The notes under the pieces are model-generated. The model was given only the letters and a program-made list of their open reading frames with translations. It had not been told where the DNA came from and did no database searches. Shown here piece after piece: positions 26,919 to 35,878 of a stretch of 64,000 nt of DNA. Both the position numbers and the translations under genes were made by a program. The stretch covers positions 1 to 64,000 of the forward strand of contig QCSH01000002.1 of NCBI GenBank assembly GCA_003211555.1. The letters are read 5' to 3'. Positions within the stretch are counted from its first letter, which is position 1. Each line of letters begins with the position of its first letter. This DNA comes from Pelagibacteraceae bacterium AG-470-G21 (GTDB taxonomy: Bacteria; Pseudomonadota; Alphaproteobacteria; Pelagibacterales; Pelagibacteraceae).

Positions 26919-29001
26919 ATAAAGGATTTAATTTTCCAGCTATTTTCAATGCAAACGCATAATCTATTGCTATCTCTTCGATTGCTCCATCCCTTCCAGA
27001 TTTTCCACCATGACCCGCATTCATCTCTGTTTTTAACAAAAGCAAATTATTATCAGTTTTATATTCCCTTAATTTTGCTGTGAACTTTGCTGGCTCATCA
27101 AATAAAACTCTATTGTCACTCAGACTTGTTGTTATCAAAATATTTGGGTAATCCATTTTTTTTATATTGTTATAAGGTGCATACGAAAATATATAATCAA
27201 AATGATCTTTTTTATCTTTAGCATTCCCAAATTCATCAAATTCTCCGACCGTCAATGGTAATGAGTGATCCAAGTTAGTTGTTAAAGAGTCAACAAAAGG
27301 AACTGCCATTATAATACCTAAAAATAAATCTGGAGCTTGATTAACAACAGCTCCCATTAAAAGACCTCCAGCTGATCCACCCATACCAATAATATTACCT
27401 TTAGCAGTGTAATTATTCTCAATTAAAAACTTTGCAGAAGCTATATAATCTTCAAACGTGTTTTTTTTATTTAATAATTTCCCTTCTTTCCACCATTTCA
27501 TTCCTTTTTCCATTCCGCCACGAATATGAGAAGTCACCCATATAATATCTCTATCGATTAAACTTTTTCTTGTTGAAGAAAAACTGGGAGACATTGAGCT
27601 TCCATAAGATCCATATCCGTATAATAATAGTTTTGCTGATCCATCTAATTTAGTTTTTTTGTGTCTTGTAATAGTAAGAGGCACCATTCGTCCATCATGA
27701 GAAGAGCACTCTAATCTTTCAACAATATATTCATTAGGATCATGACCTGTTGGTATCTCTTGTTCTTTAACTAATTTTTTATCTTTTGTTTTAAGATTGT
27801 ATAAATATGTTCTACCGGGAGTTTTTGGTGAGGAATAAGATAAATAAACTGTATCAGTATTTCTGTCTCTTTGGGTTAATGACACACCAGGAACAATAAC
27901 CATCTCATCAGAAAAAAATAACTCCTCTTCTAAATTTGTTTTAGGATTTCTTAATATTAATTTAGATAATGCATTCGATGTTTCAGATCTTATTATCCAA
28001 TCTTTTAAGAATATTAAACCTCCTATCAATACCTCATCACGCGCAGGAATAAATATTTCCCATTTTTTATTTTCTATATTGTTTGATTTTTCGATTTTGA
28101 AATCTTCAGCATCCTCATTTGTGTGTTTGTAAAAATTATCATTCCAAGAATTAACTGAGTAAATTATACCTCTTTTTCTTTTATCAATCAGTTTTGGTTT
28201 CGGACTTATTTCATCAGATTTAAAATAGTATTGCTCAGACGTATTATGATCAGATGTTGTTATAAAAAAATATTTTTCATCTGAACTTAATCCAATCCCT
28301 ACAGTAAATGCTTCACTTTCTTCTTTGAAAATAAGTAAATCTTTATTTGATGAAGTTCCAATTTCATGTCTAAATATCTCTCTTGGCCGATGATTATCAT
28401 CAAGTTTTGAGTAAAAAATATATTTATCATCTAAACTAAAAGTTATCCCACCACTCGTATTTTCTATTTTTTCACTTACTAGATTATTGCTTTCAATATC
28501 TCTAATCTGAATGGTGTAATATTCTGATCCTTTTAAATCTAAGGAATAAGCTAAATATTTGTCGTTATAACTTACCTCTAAGTCTCCAAGTCCGAAGTAT
28601 TCTGTCTTGAGCTTTTCTTTTTCTAGATCACCATTCCAGATTTCTTCTATTTCACCAGTTTCTATTTTTTTTCTTAACTTAATTGAATAGTTTCCTTTTT
28701 CCGTAGTTTTGGTCCAATAGCTATATCTCACATCTTTATAAGGTAGAGACTCGTCTTCAAGTTTTATTCTTCCCTTAATCTCATCAAACAATATTTTTTG
28801 AATTTGTTTTGTGTCTGACATTTGCTCACTGAAATAATGGTTTTCATCTTCTAGATACTTTCTGACCTCAGGTAATAATTTCTTACTATCTTTTAATACT
28901 TCAAGTATATTATCCTGATGTATCCAGCTGTAATTATCTTCCCAAGTTATGTTGTGACAAGATTTTAATTCATGTTTTTTTTTAAGCTGTGGTATTTTCA
29001 T
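26914..29001 (-). CDS. ptrB: Oligopeptidase B / prolyl oligopeptidase family (S9A)
   Basis: This is a 695-residue serine peptidase with a seven-bladed propeller (about 80-400) and an alpha/beta hydrolase domain (about 420-690). The nucleophile elbow is GMGGSAGG, the Asp is in SLSDNRVLFDEPAKF and the His in NAGHGGKSGR. RGGMEKGMKWW and GYGSYG are S9A features. It cleaves short peptides after basic residues in the cytoplasm. It is full-length and preceded by a divergent J-domain gene with only a 19-bp gap. Its stop codon overlaps the hsp20 sigma-32 promoter. Confidence 0.93.
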   Translation of the reverse strand: MKIPQLKKKHELKSCHNITWEDNYSWIHQDNILEVLKDSKKLLPEVRKYLEDENHYFSEQMSDTKQIQKILFDEIKGRIKLEDESLPYKDVRYSYWTKTTEKGNYSIKLRKKIETGEIEEIWNGDLEKEKLKTEYFGLGDLEVSYNDKYLAYSLDLKGSEYYTIQIRDIESNNLVSEKIENTSGGITFSLDDKYIFYSKLDDNHRPREIFRHEIGTSSNKDLLIFKEESEAFTVGIGLSSDEKYFFITTSDHNTSEQYYFKSDEISPKPKLIDKRKRGIIYSVNSWNDNFYKHTNEDAEDFKIEKSNNIENKKWEIFIPARDEVLIGGLIFLKDWIIRSETSNALSKLILRNPKTNLEEELFFSDEMVIVPGVSLTQRDRNTDTVYLSYSSPKTPGRTYLYNLKTKDKKLVKEQEIPTGHDPNEYIVERLECSSHDGRMVPLTITRHKKTKLDGSAKLLLYGYGSYGSSMSPSFSSTRKSLIDRDIIWVTSHIRGGMEKGMKWWKEGKLLNKKNTFEDYIASAKFLIENNYTAKGNIIGMGGSAGGLLMGAVVNQAPDLFLGIIMAVPFVDSLTTNLDHSLPLTVGEFDEFGNAKDKKDHFDYIFSYAPYNNIKKMDYPNILITTSLSDNRVLFDEPAKFTAKLREYKTDNNLLLLKTEMNAGHGGKSGRDGAIEEIAIDYAFALKIAGKLNPLS

Positions 29002-29020
29002 CGAAATTTTTAATTAATTT

Positions 29021-29530
29021 ATGAACATTTTTTTTGCTATACTTATAATTTTTATAATCCTTTATATATTTCTAAATTGGTTTGCAAAGACGTCTACAAA
29101 AAAAATTTCTAAATTTGTAAGAACTTTTATAATAATTTCATCAATATTGTTAGCTGTTATAATGGCATATGCAGGACGTTATATTTTTTCACTCCCATTT
29201 ATGCTGGCCATCTTGCCTTTGATTAAGACCAAAGCTGGTATTTCTCTATTTCAATTATTTAGGTTATGGGGTCTTTTTAGAGTTTTGAGAAATTCAGGTA
29301 GATTTAATTTTAATCAATTTAATCAAGATATGTCCACCCAAAATATGTCTTTAGATGAGGCATATAGAATTTTAAATCTTGATCCAAAAAGAAAATATTC
29401 AAAAGAAGAGGTCTTAATTTCTTACAAAAAAATTATGAAAAAAATTCACCCTGACAGAAGTCCAGAATTAAATAATATAGCTAAACTAGTTAACCAGGCT
29501 AAGGATACTGTTGTTAAGTCCGTATCTTAA
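29021..29530 (+). CDS. Membrane-anchored J-domain protein (TIM14/DnaJ-like)
   Basis: This is a 169-residue protein with one or two N-terminal membrane helices (about 1-22, about 33-65) and a C-terminal J domain (about 110-165). The key HPD motif is MKKIHPDRSPELN, preceded by LDEAYRILNLDPKRKYS. It resembles the mitochondrial import co-chaperone TIM14/Pam18, a known alphaproteobacterial family. It should recruit DnaK to the membrane; the substrate is unknown. Its 3' end overlaps the convergent glycosyltransferase gene by 4 bp. Confidence 0.88.
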   Translation: MNIFFAILIIFIILYIFLNWFAKTSTKKISKFVRTFIIISSILLAVIMAYAGRYIFSLPFMLAILPLIKTKAGISLFQLFRLWGLFRVLRNSGRFNFNQFNQDMSTQNMSLDEAYRILNLDPKRKYSKEEVLISYKKIMKKIHPDRSPELNNIAKLVNQAKDTVVKSVS

Positions 29531-30462
29531 ATATTACTTAATATTTTATTGTATAAATAATCGACTTTTACCAAATTTGGATTAATTTCGCTTCCATGAT
29601 TAATGTTATTAATATCATACCCTTCTGGAATAATTCTTATATGATGAGGTGAATAGTCGGTATAAGCTTTAGGTGCATCTAATAATATTACAAGACTTGG
29701 TTTTCCAGATTGTGATGAAATATGTGATCCAAAAGAGTCATTTCCTACATACATATCTGCTTTTACTAAAAAGGGAATAACTTCCGAAATACTTTTATCA
29801 CTTAAATCTACAATATTTTTCTTTTCGGTGTTATTAATTATTTGAGAAGATATATTTTTTTCATTTGGACCACATAATATGAAAAAATTAAACTTATCTA
29901 ATTTATTTAATTTATTTATTAATTTTGAATAATTTTCCACTCCCCATTTTGTTGTGGGACCAGATGATCCTGCACCAATAACAATATTGAATTTGGATTT
30001 ATCAAAATATGATGAAATATTTAAAAGTCGTTCTTTATTAATTTGAAAATTTGCGAATGTTTTACAATCTGAAATTTTAAGAACTTTACACGTAAATTTC
30101 TTTGCTTCATTAACTAAGTGAAGATTTTTTTTTTTTAAAATTGGATAATGATAAACTTCTTTTATTCCAGCTAATTTACATGCAATAACTATTCTAGCAC
30201 TAGGATAATAAATATAAATTTTTTTAAATTTGTGTTTTTTTATCTCTGAAGAAAAACTAAATATGTTTTTTAATTTATTAAATTTTTTATCAATAATTAT
30301 GACATCTTCTACGGCATTATCATCTTGAAGAGCATCCTTCAAATTTTTACATAATGTAAGAATGGTTATAGGACCGTATTTTTTAGATAGTTCATGTACA
30401 TACGCTAAGTGCAATAAATTTGCTCCTAAACCTATGTAACTAAGATAAACACAAACTTTCAT
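29527..30462 (-). CDS. Glycosyltransferase family 9 (heptosyltransferase-like)
   Basis: This is a 311-residue GT-B fold glycosyltransferase similar to ADP-heptose:LPS heptosyltransferases. The C-terminal nucleotide-sugar region reads IIGAGSSGPTTKWGVENY, ADMYVGNDSFGSHISSQSGKPSLVILLDAPKAYTDYSPHHIRII. It probably adds a sugar to core lipopolysaccharide or another envelope glycan on the cytoplasmic face. It is a single gene, and sugar donor specificity cannot be determined. SAR11 LPS biosynthesis genes elsewhere in the window (waaA, msbA) make an LPS role plausible. Confidence 0.82.
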   Translation of the reverse strand: MKVCVYLSYIGLGANLLHLAYVHELSKKYGPITILTLCKNLKDALQDDNAVEDVIIIDKKFNKLKNIFSFSSEIKKHKFKKIYIYYPSARIVIACKLAGIKEVYHYPILKKKNLHLVNEAKKFTCKVLKISDCKTFANFQINKERLLNISSYFDKSKFNIVIGAGSSGPTTKWGVENYSKLINKLNKLDKFNFFILCGPNEKNISSQIINNTEKKNIVDLSDKSISEVIPFLVKADMYVGNDSFGSHISSQSGKPSLVILLDAPKAYTDYSPHHIRIIPEGYDINNINHGSEINPNLVKVDYLYNKILSNI

Positions 30463-30535
30463 GAGAAAATAGAACGTTTTTTTTTATTATTTTTTTCTTA
30501 AATCTATTCTATAATTATATTCTTATTTTTTGGTT

Positions 30536-31414
30536 ATGATTAATGGAATATATGCAGCAACATTGTCAGTTTTAGATACAAATCTGGCTTTAAATACAGA
30601 AAAAACAATTAAATATGCTGAAAACCTTATAGATAGAGGCTGTCACGGCATTGTTTTTTTTGGAAGCACAGGACAATCACAACTCATCTCTCTTGGAGAA
30701 AAAATACAATTAATAAATTTGCTACCTAAAAGCAATCACAGAGATAAATTTATAATTGGTACTGGTTTGAACTCATTAAGTGACAATATTAATCTAATGA
30801 AAATAGCTAAATCAAACGGATTTAATAAATTTTTGGTCATGCCACCTGCTTACTATAAATATGATGATAAAGACGTAATTAATTTTTACTCTAAAATAAT
30901 TGATGAGATTAAAGAATGTAAAATAATTCTATACAATTTTGAAAAATTATCTGGATACAAGTTTAGTATTGAGTGTGTAAAAGAATTAGTAAGAATTTTT
31001 CCTGATCAAATAGTAGGAGTAAAAGACAGCTCCTATAATTTATACGAAAATTTAAAAATAGATAATTTTTCTGTGATGCCTGGATCTGAGTTAAAATTGT
31101 TAAAAGGACTAGAGCTTGGTTGTTCGGGAATAATCACCGCTACAACTAATGTCACATCAATTTTAGCAAGAGATGTTTATGATAAATTTCAAAGTAAGTC
31201 TCAACAAAACTCAAATCAAAAGTTATGCTTAGTAAGAAGTATTTTTGACAAATTTAACTTGATTTCAGGCTTGCATACTTTCATGTCCCAAGTAGACGAT
31301 GATTTTACAAACTTACTTCCACCTTTAAAAATATTAAATGACAATGAAAAAAAAATATTTTTAGATGAACTTCATAAACATAACTTTGATTTTAAACACT
31401 TAAAAGCAGCGTAA
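30536..31414 (+). CDS. DapA-family aldolase/lyase, not typical DHDPS
   Basis: This is a TIM-barrel protein of about 292 residues in the DapA/N-acetylneuraminate lyase family. GIVFFGSTGQSQLISLGEK corresponds to the GTTGE loop, and VGVKDSS holds the Schiff-base Lys. In the active site the usual YNVPGRTG motif is replaced by LYNFEKLSGYKFS, so the Arg that grips aspartate semialdehyde in DHDPS is missing. It is therefore probably a different pyruvate-dependent aldolase or dehydratase. I start at the ATG 30536; a TTG at 30530 adds two residues. Its stop overlaps the cfa ATG (TAATG). Confidence 0.8.
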   Translation: MINGIYAATLSVLDTNLALNTEKTIKYAENLIDRGCHGIVFFGSTGQSQLISLGEKIQLINLLPKSNHRDKFIIGTGLNSLSDNINLMKIAKSNGFNKFLVMPPAYYKYDDKDVINFYSKIIDEIKECKIILYNFEKLSGYKFSIECVKELVRIFPDQIVGVKDSSYNLYENLKIDNFSVMPGSELKLLKGLELGCSGIITATTNVTSILARDVYDKFQSKSQQNSNQKLCLVRSIFDKFNLISGLHTFMSQVDDDFTNLLPPLKILNDNEKKIFLDELHKHNFDFKHLKAA

Positions 31415-32601
31415 TGAAACTTATTAATTTTTTAAACGATTTATTTAAATATGATGGATTTATTTTAATAGATTATGATTCGAATAGATATGTAATTGGA
31501 AAACCTTTAAAAGAGAAACCAATAGAAGTACAATTATTGGAGAAAAGTTTACATAAAAAATTATTGTTGCATCCTGATTTATATTTTGGAGAAGCTTACA
31601 CGGATGGCTCATTAAGAATAAAAAATGGTACATTGACAGAATTTTTAAATATAGCTTTCAAAAATATCGGCAGATCTGATATCAATATTTATGGAAAAGT
31701 TTTTAATAAAATTAAGGGAACTTTAAAATATATAACGAATCTAAACAAAATTAAAAAATCTAAACAAAATGTTGCCCACCATTATGACATTTCAGAAAAA
31801 CTATACGATTTATTTTTAGATAAAAAAAGACAATATTCTTGTGCTTATTTTAAAGATGAAAGTGATAGTTTAGAAACTGCTCAAGAAAATAAAATTAATC
31901 ATATTATAAAAAAACTTAACATTCAAACAAACCAAAAAGTTTTAGATATTGGCTCAGGATGGGGGAGTTTAGCAATTGATATTGCCAAGAAAACCAAGGC
32001 ATCGGTTACTGGAATTACACTTTCTGAAAATCAGTTAAAATATAGTCAAGAAAAAGCTAAAGAATTAAATTTAGACAATCAAGTTGAGTTCAAACTAGCG
32101 GACTACAGACAATTAGATGAAAAATTTGATAGGATTGTTAGTGTTGGAATGTTTGAGCATGTTGGAAAAAAATTTTATCGGACTTATTTTAATAAAGTAT
32201 TTAAAATGTTAAAAGATGATGGAATAGCATTAATTCACACAATTGGTTCATCCAATCCTCCAAGAGACCCACAACCTTGGATAACAAAATACATATTCCC
32301 AGGTGGATACACACCAAGTCTAAGTCAAATAGCAAGGCCAATTGAGGATTCTGGACTAATTACGACTGATATAGAAATTTTGAGAATGCACTATGCTCAC
32401 ACTTTAAGAAGTTGGAAAGAAAGATTTTTATCGAAAAAGAATCAGGTTTTAGAAATGTTTGATGAAAAATTTCTAAGGATGTGGGAATTCTATCTTGTAA
32501 GTTGTGAAATGGCTTTTAAATGGGGAGATCAAGTTGTATTTCAACTCCAATTATCAAAAGATATAAGATCTGTTCCAAATACTAGAGACTATATTTATTA
32601 A
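31414..32601 (+). CDS. cfa: Cyclopropane-fatty-acyl-phospholipid synthase
   Basis: This is a 395-residue SAM-dependent enzyme. The N-terminal lipid-binding part (about 1-110) is followed by a methyltransferase core with QNVAHHYDISEKLYDLFLD, SAM-binding VLDIGSGWGSLAIDIAKKT and SVGMFEHVGKKFYRTYF. It transfers a methylene group onto double bonds of membrane phospholipid acyl chains, hardening membranes under stress. It starts within the stop of the DapA-family gene (TAATG), so the two are coupled, although the functional link is not obvious. A small stem (TTAGCT/AGCTAA, 32605-32621) follows the stop. Confidence 0.95.
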   Translation: MKLINFLNDLFKYDGFILIDYDSNRYVIGKPLKEKPIEVQLLEKSLHKKLLLHPDLYFGEAYTDGSLRIKNGTLTEFLNIAFKNIGRSDINIYGKVFNKIKGTLKYITNLNKIKKSKQNVAHHYDISEKLYDLFLDKKRQYSCAYFKDESDSLETAQENKINHIIKKLNIQTNQKVLDIGSGWGSLAIDIAKKTKASVTGITLSENQLKYSQEKAKELNLDNQVEFKLADYRQLDEKFDRIVSVGMFEHVGKKFYRTYFNKVFKMLKDDGIALIHTIGSSNPPRDPQPWITKYIFPGGYTPSLSQIARPIEDSGLITTDIEILRMHYAHTLRSWKERFLSKKNQVLEMFDEKFLRMWEFYLVSCEMAFKWGDQVVFQLQLSKDIRSVPNTRDYIY

Positions 32602-32630
32602 AAATTAGCTGATAAAGCTAAAAAATCCGA

Positions 32631-33812
32631 ATGAAAAAAAAGAAAAAAAAAATAAGAAAGAAAACTTTAACACCAAAAATTAAAAAATCAAAAAAAAAAT
32701 CTAAATCTAAAACCAAAAAAAAAAAATCGATTTACAAAAAAAAAAGAAAAGCAAAAAAAAATAATAAAAAAATTATTAAAAGAATAAAATCTAAATCTGA
32801 TTTGGGAAAAAAAGGCATTATATCAAAAAGTGTTAGATTAGAAGAAAATTTAAAAAATAAATTTTCATTTAGATTTAATTTTAATTTTTTAGCAATAGAT
32901 AGATTCCTACAAAAGTTCTTTGAAGGCATTGAATTTAGATTGATTCGTTTTAAAGAAATTAGATTAGAGGAAAAGAGAAAAATAAAATTAGAAAAAATCG
33001 AACAGGCTGAAAAAGAAAAAATTAAACTTAAAAATCAAAAGATAGAAGATGAGAAAGCATTCTTAAAAGAAAGGGAAATTCAATTAAAACAAGAGCAAAA
33101 ACTGGAAAGAGAAAGAGCGAGAGATATAAAATTATTTTTAAGAAAAGAACAAGCATTATTAAGAAAAGAACAAGCCGAGAGACAAAAGAAGTTTTTACAA
33201 GAGTTAAAATTAGAAAAACAAATTGAAAAATTTAGAGTAAGAGAAGTTAAAGAATTAGAGCAACTTGAAAAAATTGCCCTAAAAGAAAAAAGAGATGATT
33301 ATTCAGGGTTACAAGAAAGAATAGAGAAATTAAAATTAAAATATCAACAAATAAGAGATCAAAAAATAAGAGAGAGAGTTGAAGCATTGGGTATAGAAAC
33401 TCAAGAAGGGGATGATAGAGCTCAATTACTACAAAGAGAAAGAGAATATACACTAGCGAGACAAAAAATTGAGTTTGCTCTAGAAAGTTTTTATAGAAGT
33501 GCAAATAGCTTAGTGTTTCAATTAAACAAAAGATATATTACTAAACACATGTCCATATTGAGATGTATAGACAGAAGATTTGAAACTGGAGAAATATTTA
33601 TAAAATGGGATGAGACGATTGATGATGAGTGGTTAGTTTTGATTTATATTAAAAATAATTCACCAGATGAAGGAATTGTTATTGAAGACAAAACAAATGA
33701 AGAAAAAAATATTTCTCATGAATTTAAACCTAGTGAAATTTTTAAAGCTTCTGACTTAATGGTAGACTCTCTTACTCAGCTAATAGCAAAAAAAAGATCT
33801 AAATCTTCTTAA
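32631..33812 (+). CDS. Lysine-rich coiled-coil protein of unknown function
   Basis: This 393-residue protein is not recognised. The first about 65 residues are over half Lys with almost no acidic residues, resembling a histone-H1-like tail. A hydrophobic stretch (about 75-105, FSFRFNFNFLAIDRFLQKFF) precedes a long charged coiled coil (about 105-250). The C-terminal region (about 270-393) looks globular, with ERVEALGIETQEGDD and a strand-rich EIFIKWDETIDDEWLVLIYIKNN. Its frame is supported by length and composition, and it is followed by a TPR gene convergent with it. The 5' end contains four A10-A12 runs that could cause transcriptional slippage. A DNA- or membrane-binding scaffold is only a guess. 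Confidence 0.7.
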   Translation: MKKKKKKIRKKTLTPKIKKSKKKSKSKTKKKKSIYKKKRKAKKNNKKIIKRIKSKSDLGKKGIISKSVRLEENLKNKFSFRFNFNFLAIDRFLQKFFEGIEFRLIRFKEIRLEEKRKIKLEKIEQAEKEKIKLKNQKIEDEKAFLKEREIQLKQEQKLERERARDIKLFLRKEQALLRKEQAERQKKFLQELKLEKQIEKFRVREVKELEQLEKIALKEKRDDYSGLQERIEKLKLKYQQIRDQKIRERVEALGIETQEGDDRAQLLQREREYTLARQKIEFALESFYRSANSLVFQLNKRYITKHMSILRCIDRRFETGEIFIKWDETIDDEWLVLIYIKNNSPDEGIVIEDKTNEEKNISHEFKPSEIFKASDLMVDSLTQLIAKKRSKSS

Positions 33813-34357
33813 ATTTGCTGATCTTTAATAATTTTTTCGATAAGTTTTATATTTACTCCACTTTTTATTAGTGGATATATTGACTTTGCTTTTCTCAAAT
33901 CATCAACTGCTTTTTCATATTCTTTAAGAGATAGATATATTTGTGCTCTTCCAGATAGCGCCCCAAAATGTCTTGGTTCTAAATCTAAAACTTTATCTAT
34001 ATCATCTAATGACTTTTCATAATCTCCCAATATAAATAGAAGTGTGGCTCTTTTATTCCATCCTTCAGCCCATTTTGGGTCTTCATTAATTACATCTGTA
34101 AACAATTTTAGAGCAATTCTATATTGCTGTTGATACATTGAATATGTCCCATTCTCTAATTTATTTGTAAGATAATCATTATTCGGATGCTTGGTCCAAT
34201 TATTCCAAATTTCGTCTTCTAACTGTTTTGCTTTTTGAATATTTTTTGCATTAAATAGTTTTTCAAACAAAATATTTAAATTATCTGAATAACAATAATT
34301 AGAGGTTAGAAGTAGAATTATTATTACAAAATTAAAATATTTCTTAATCACTAACAT
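33809..34357 (-). CDS. Exported TPR-repeat protein
   Basis: This is a 182-residue protein with an N-terminal signal sequence (NFVIIILLLTSNYCYS) and at least three TPR-like helix pairs: DPKWAEGWNKRATLLFILGDYEKSLDDIDKVLDLEPRHFGALSGRAQIYLSLKEYEKAVDDLRKA. TPR domains bind partner proteins; this one would act in the periplasm. It is encoded right after the RamB-like regulator, overlapping it by 14 bp. Its 3' end overlaps the Lys-rich gene by 4 bp. No specific role is known. Confidence 0.75.
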   Translation of the reverse strand: MLVIKKYFNFVIIILLLTSNYCYSDNLNILFEKLFNAKNIQKAKQLEDEIWNNWTKHPNNDYLTNKLENGTYSMYQQQYRIALKLFTDVINEDPKWAEGWNKRATLLFILGDYEKSLDDIDKVLDLEPRHFGALSGRAQIYLSLKEYEKAVDDLRKAKSIYPLIKSGVNIKLIEKIIKDQQI

Positions 34358-35768
34358 AAACTGATACTCCTCTAGAATTTATATCTACATCAAATTTTTT
34401 GTGTAACGGTGGAAAAGCCCTTTGTGAACAATCCAACCTATCACAAGTTCTACATGAAACACCAACAGGTATTTCAGATTTCTTATCATTCAAATCTAAG
34501 TTTTCAGTATAAACAAAATCTTTTGCATATTTAGCTTCGCAACCTAGTCCAATTGATAACATGCTTTTTTTTTGACCATACCTCCCAATACCCTTTTCAA
34601 CTGTTCTTGCGATACAAACATATTTTTCTCCATTAGTCATTTTACTTACTGCAGCTTGTATAACTCCTGGTCTCGAAAATGCAGAATATACATTCCACCT
34701 CGGACAAGCACCTCCATAGCGCGGTATCTCAATACCTGATAGTGAAAATCTTTTTGAAATATTACCTGCCACATCTACTCTCAAAAAATGGAACGGAACT
34801 CCAGGTAATTTTGGATCATTTAAACAAGTTACTCTGTGTGTTACTTGTTCGAACGAAGTAGCAAACGTATTTTGTAATAACTCTAAATCATATTTAAGTT
34901 TTTTACATTCTCCATGAAATAATTTGTAAGGCATTAAAATTGCTGCACCACAATAATTTAATAATGCAACTTTTGTCAATTTTTTCGACTCTTCATTTGG
35001 ATAATTAAAAGTATCAAGATAGGACTCTATTATATCAATGGCACCTTCTTGAACAATTTGAGCTGCGGCATGCAATTTTTTTGTTTCTAACGATAAATAA
35101 TCAGATAGTAATAGTTTCCTATTTTTTTTATCATAAATCTTTGAAAATGGTTTGCCTTCTTCAGGAATAATATCTTGTACCTCTATTTTAAACTCTGATT
35201 TCAAATAATCACACAAAGCAATATATCTAGTTCTGTTATTCTGTTTGATTTGTTCAAAAATTTGATTGGCAAATTCCTCTAGTTTAGGAAAAAAATTTCG
35301 ATTTTCTTGTAAAAAATCTGAAATTACCTCACCAGGAAAAGAATTTTTTCTGTTGTCTACAATTTTGCCAGATAGTTTTTCAATTTTATTAACCAATTCA
35401 TGATCTTTCTTTTTTAATATATCTCCCAACCTTATTAAGGCTTTACCAATTTTTGGATTACTACTAGCAAGATCCTTAACTTCTGGGCCAACAATGTCTA
35501 AATCTTCAAACAGTTGATCATCAAGCAACTCTGATATTGTATTGACCATATTAACATCAGATTTATTTGTAAGATCACTAATATCAATTCTTAACTCCCC
35601 ACATATCTTTAGAAGCAACTCTCCATCAATTTTTCTTTTGCCACCTTCGATTAAAGCTAAATAGCTTGGTGATATGTTTAGTTGTGAAGCAAGTTTGTTA
35701 GCTTGTAGACCCAATTGTCGTCTAAAAGACTTTATTTTTGGCCCAATATTTAGTTCTAATTGACTCAT
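34344..35768 (-). CDS. RamB/ScfR-like XRE regulator with ImmA/IrrE-type domain
   Basis: This is a 474-residue transcription factor. The N-terminal XRE helix-turn-helix (about 8-65: IKSFRRQLGLQANKLASQLNISPSYLALIEGGKRK) is followed by an IrrE/ImmA-like domain (EGKPFSKIYDKKNRKLLLS...HAAAQI, no clear HExxH). The C-terminal DUF2083-type region has a Cys cluster (CRTCDRLDCSQRAFP). This architecture is that of short-chain acyl-CoA sensing regulators such as RamB of Corynebacterium, which controls isocitrate lyase and acetate genes. It is divergent from aceA with an array of TTTGTAAA sites between them. Ligand and sign of control are inferred. Confidence 0.88.
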   Translation of the reverse strand: MSQLELNIGPKIKSFRRQLGLQANKLASQLNISPSYLALIEGGKRKIDGELLLKICGELRIDISDLTNKSDVNMVNTISELLDDQLFEDLDIVGPEVKDLASSNPKIGKALIRLGDILKKKDHELVNKIEKLSGKIVDNRKNSFPGEVISDFLQENRNFFPKLEEFANQIFEQIKQNNRTRYIALCDYLKSEFKIEVQDIIPEEGKPFSKIYDKKNRKLLLSDYLSLETKKLHAAAQIVQEGAIDIIESYLDTFNYPNEESKKLTKVALLNYCGAAILMPYKLFHGECKKLKYDLELLQNTFATSFEQVTHRVTCLNDPKLPGVPFHFLRVDVAGNISKRFSLSGIEIPRYGGACPRWNVYSAFSRPGVIQAAVSKMTNGEKYVCIARTVEKGIGRYGQKKSMLSIGLGCEAKYAKDFVYTENLDLNDKKSEIPVGVSCRTCDRLDCSQRAFPPLHKKFDVDINSRGVSVYVSD

Positions 35769-35774
35769 TTTCTA

Positions 35775-35878
35775 TTTGTAAACTTTGTAAACTATTATTT
35801 ACAAAAAATTTATTGTATTTACTGCATTTTTAACATTTTTTGTGGATTTTGTAAATATTGTAAATTATAAAGTTTACA
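35775..35878. promoter_or_regulatory. Operator array between RamB-like regulator and aceA unit
   Basis: TTTGTAAAC occurs twice head-to-tail (35775-35783, 35784-35792), then TTTACAAA inverted (35798-35805). A second pair TTTGTAAAT (35848-35856) and ATTGTAAAT (35857-35865) follows, with GTTTACA inverted at 35872-35878. The spacing of 9 bp between copies within both pairs is the same. The core is close to the TTTGCAAA-type site reported for RamB, so this is likely its autoregulatory and aceA operator region. Confidence 0.75.

Noticed and set aside
32605..32621. Small stem TTAGCT/AGCTAA after cfa as a terminator
   Set aside because: Only 6 bp with an A-run rather than a T-run on the coding strand, and 10 bp before the next ATG; too weak to call.
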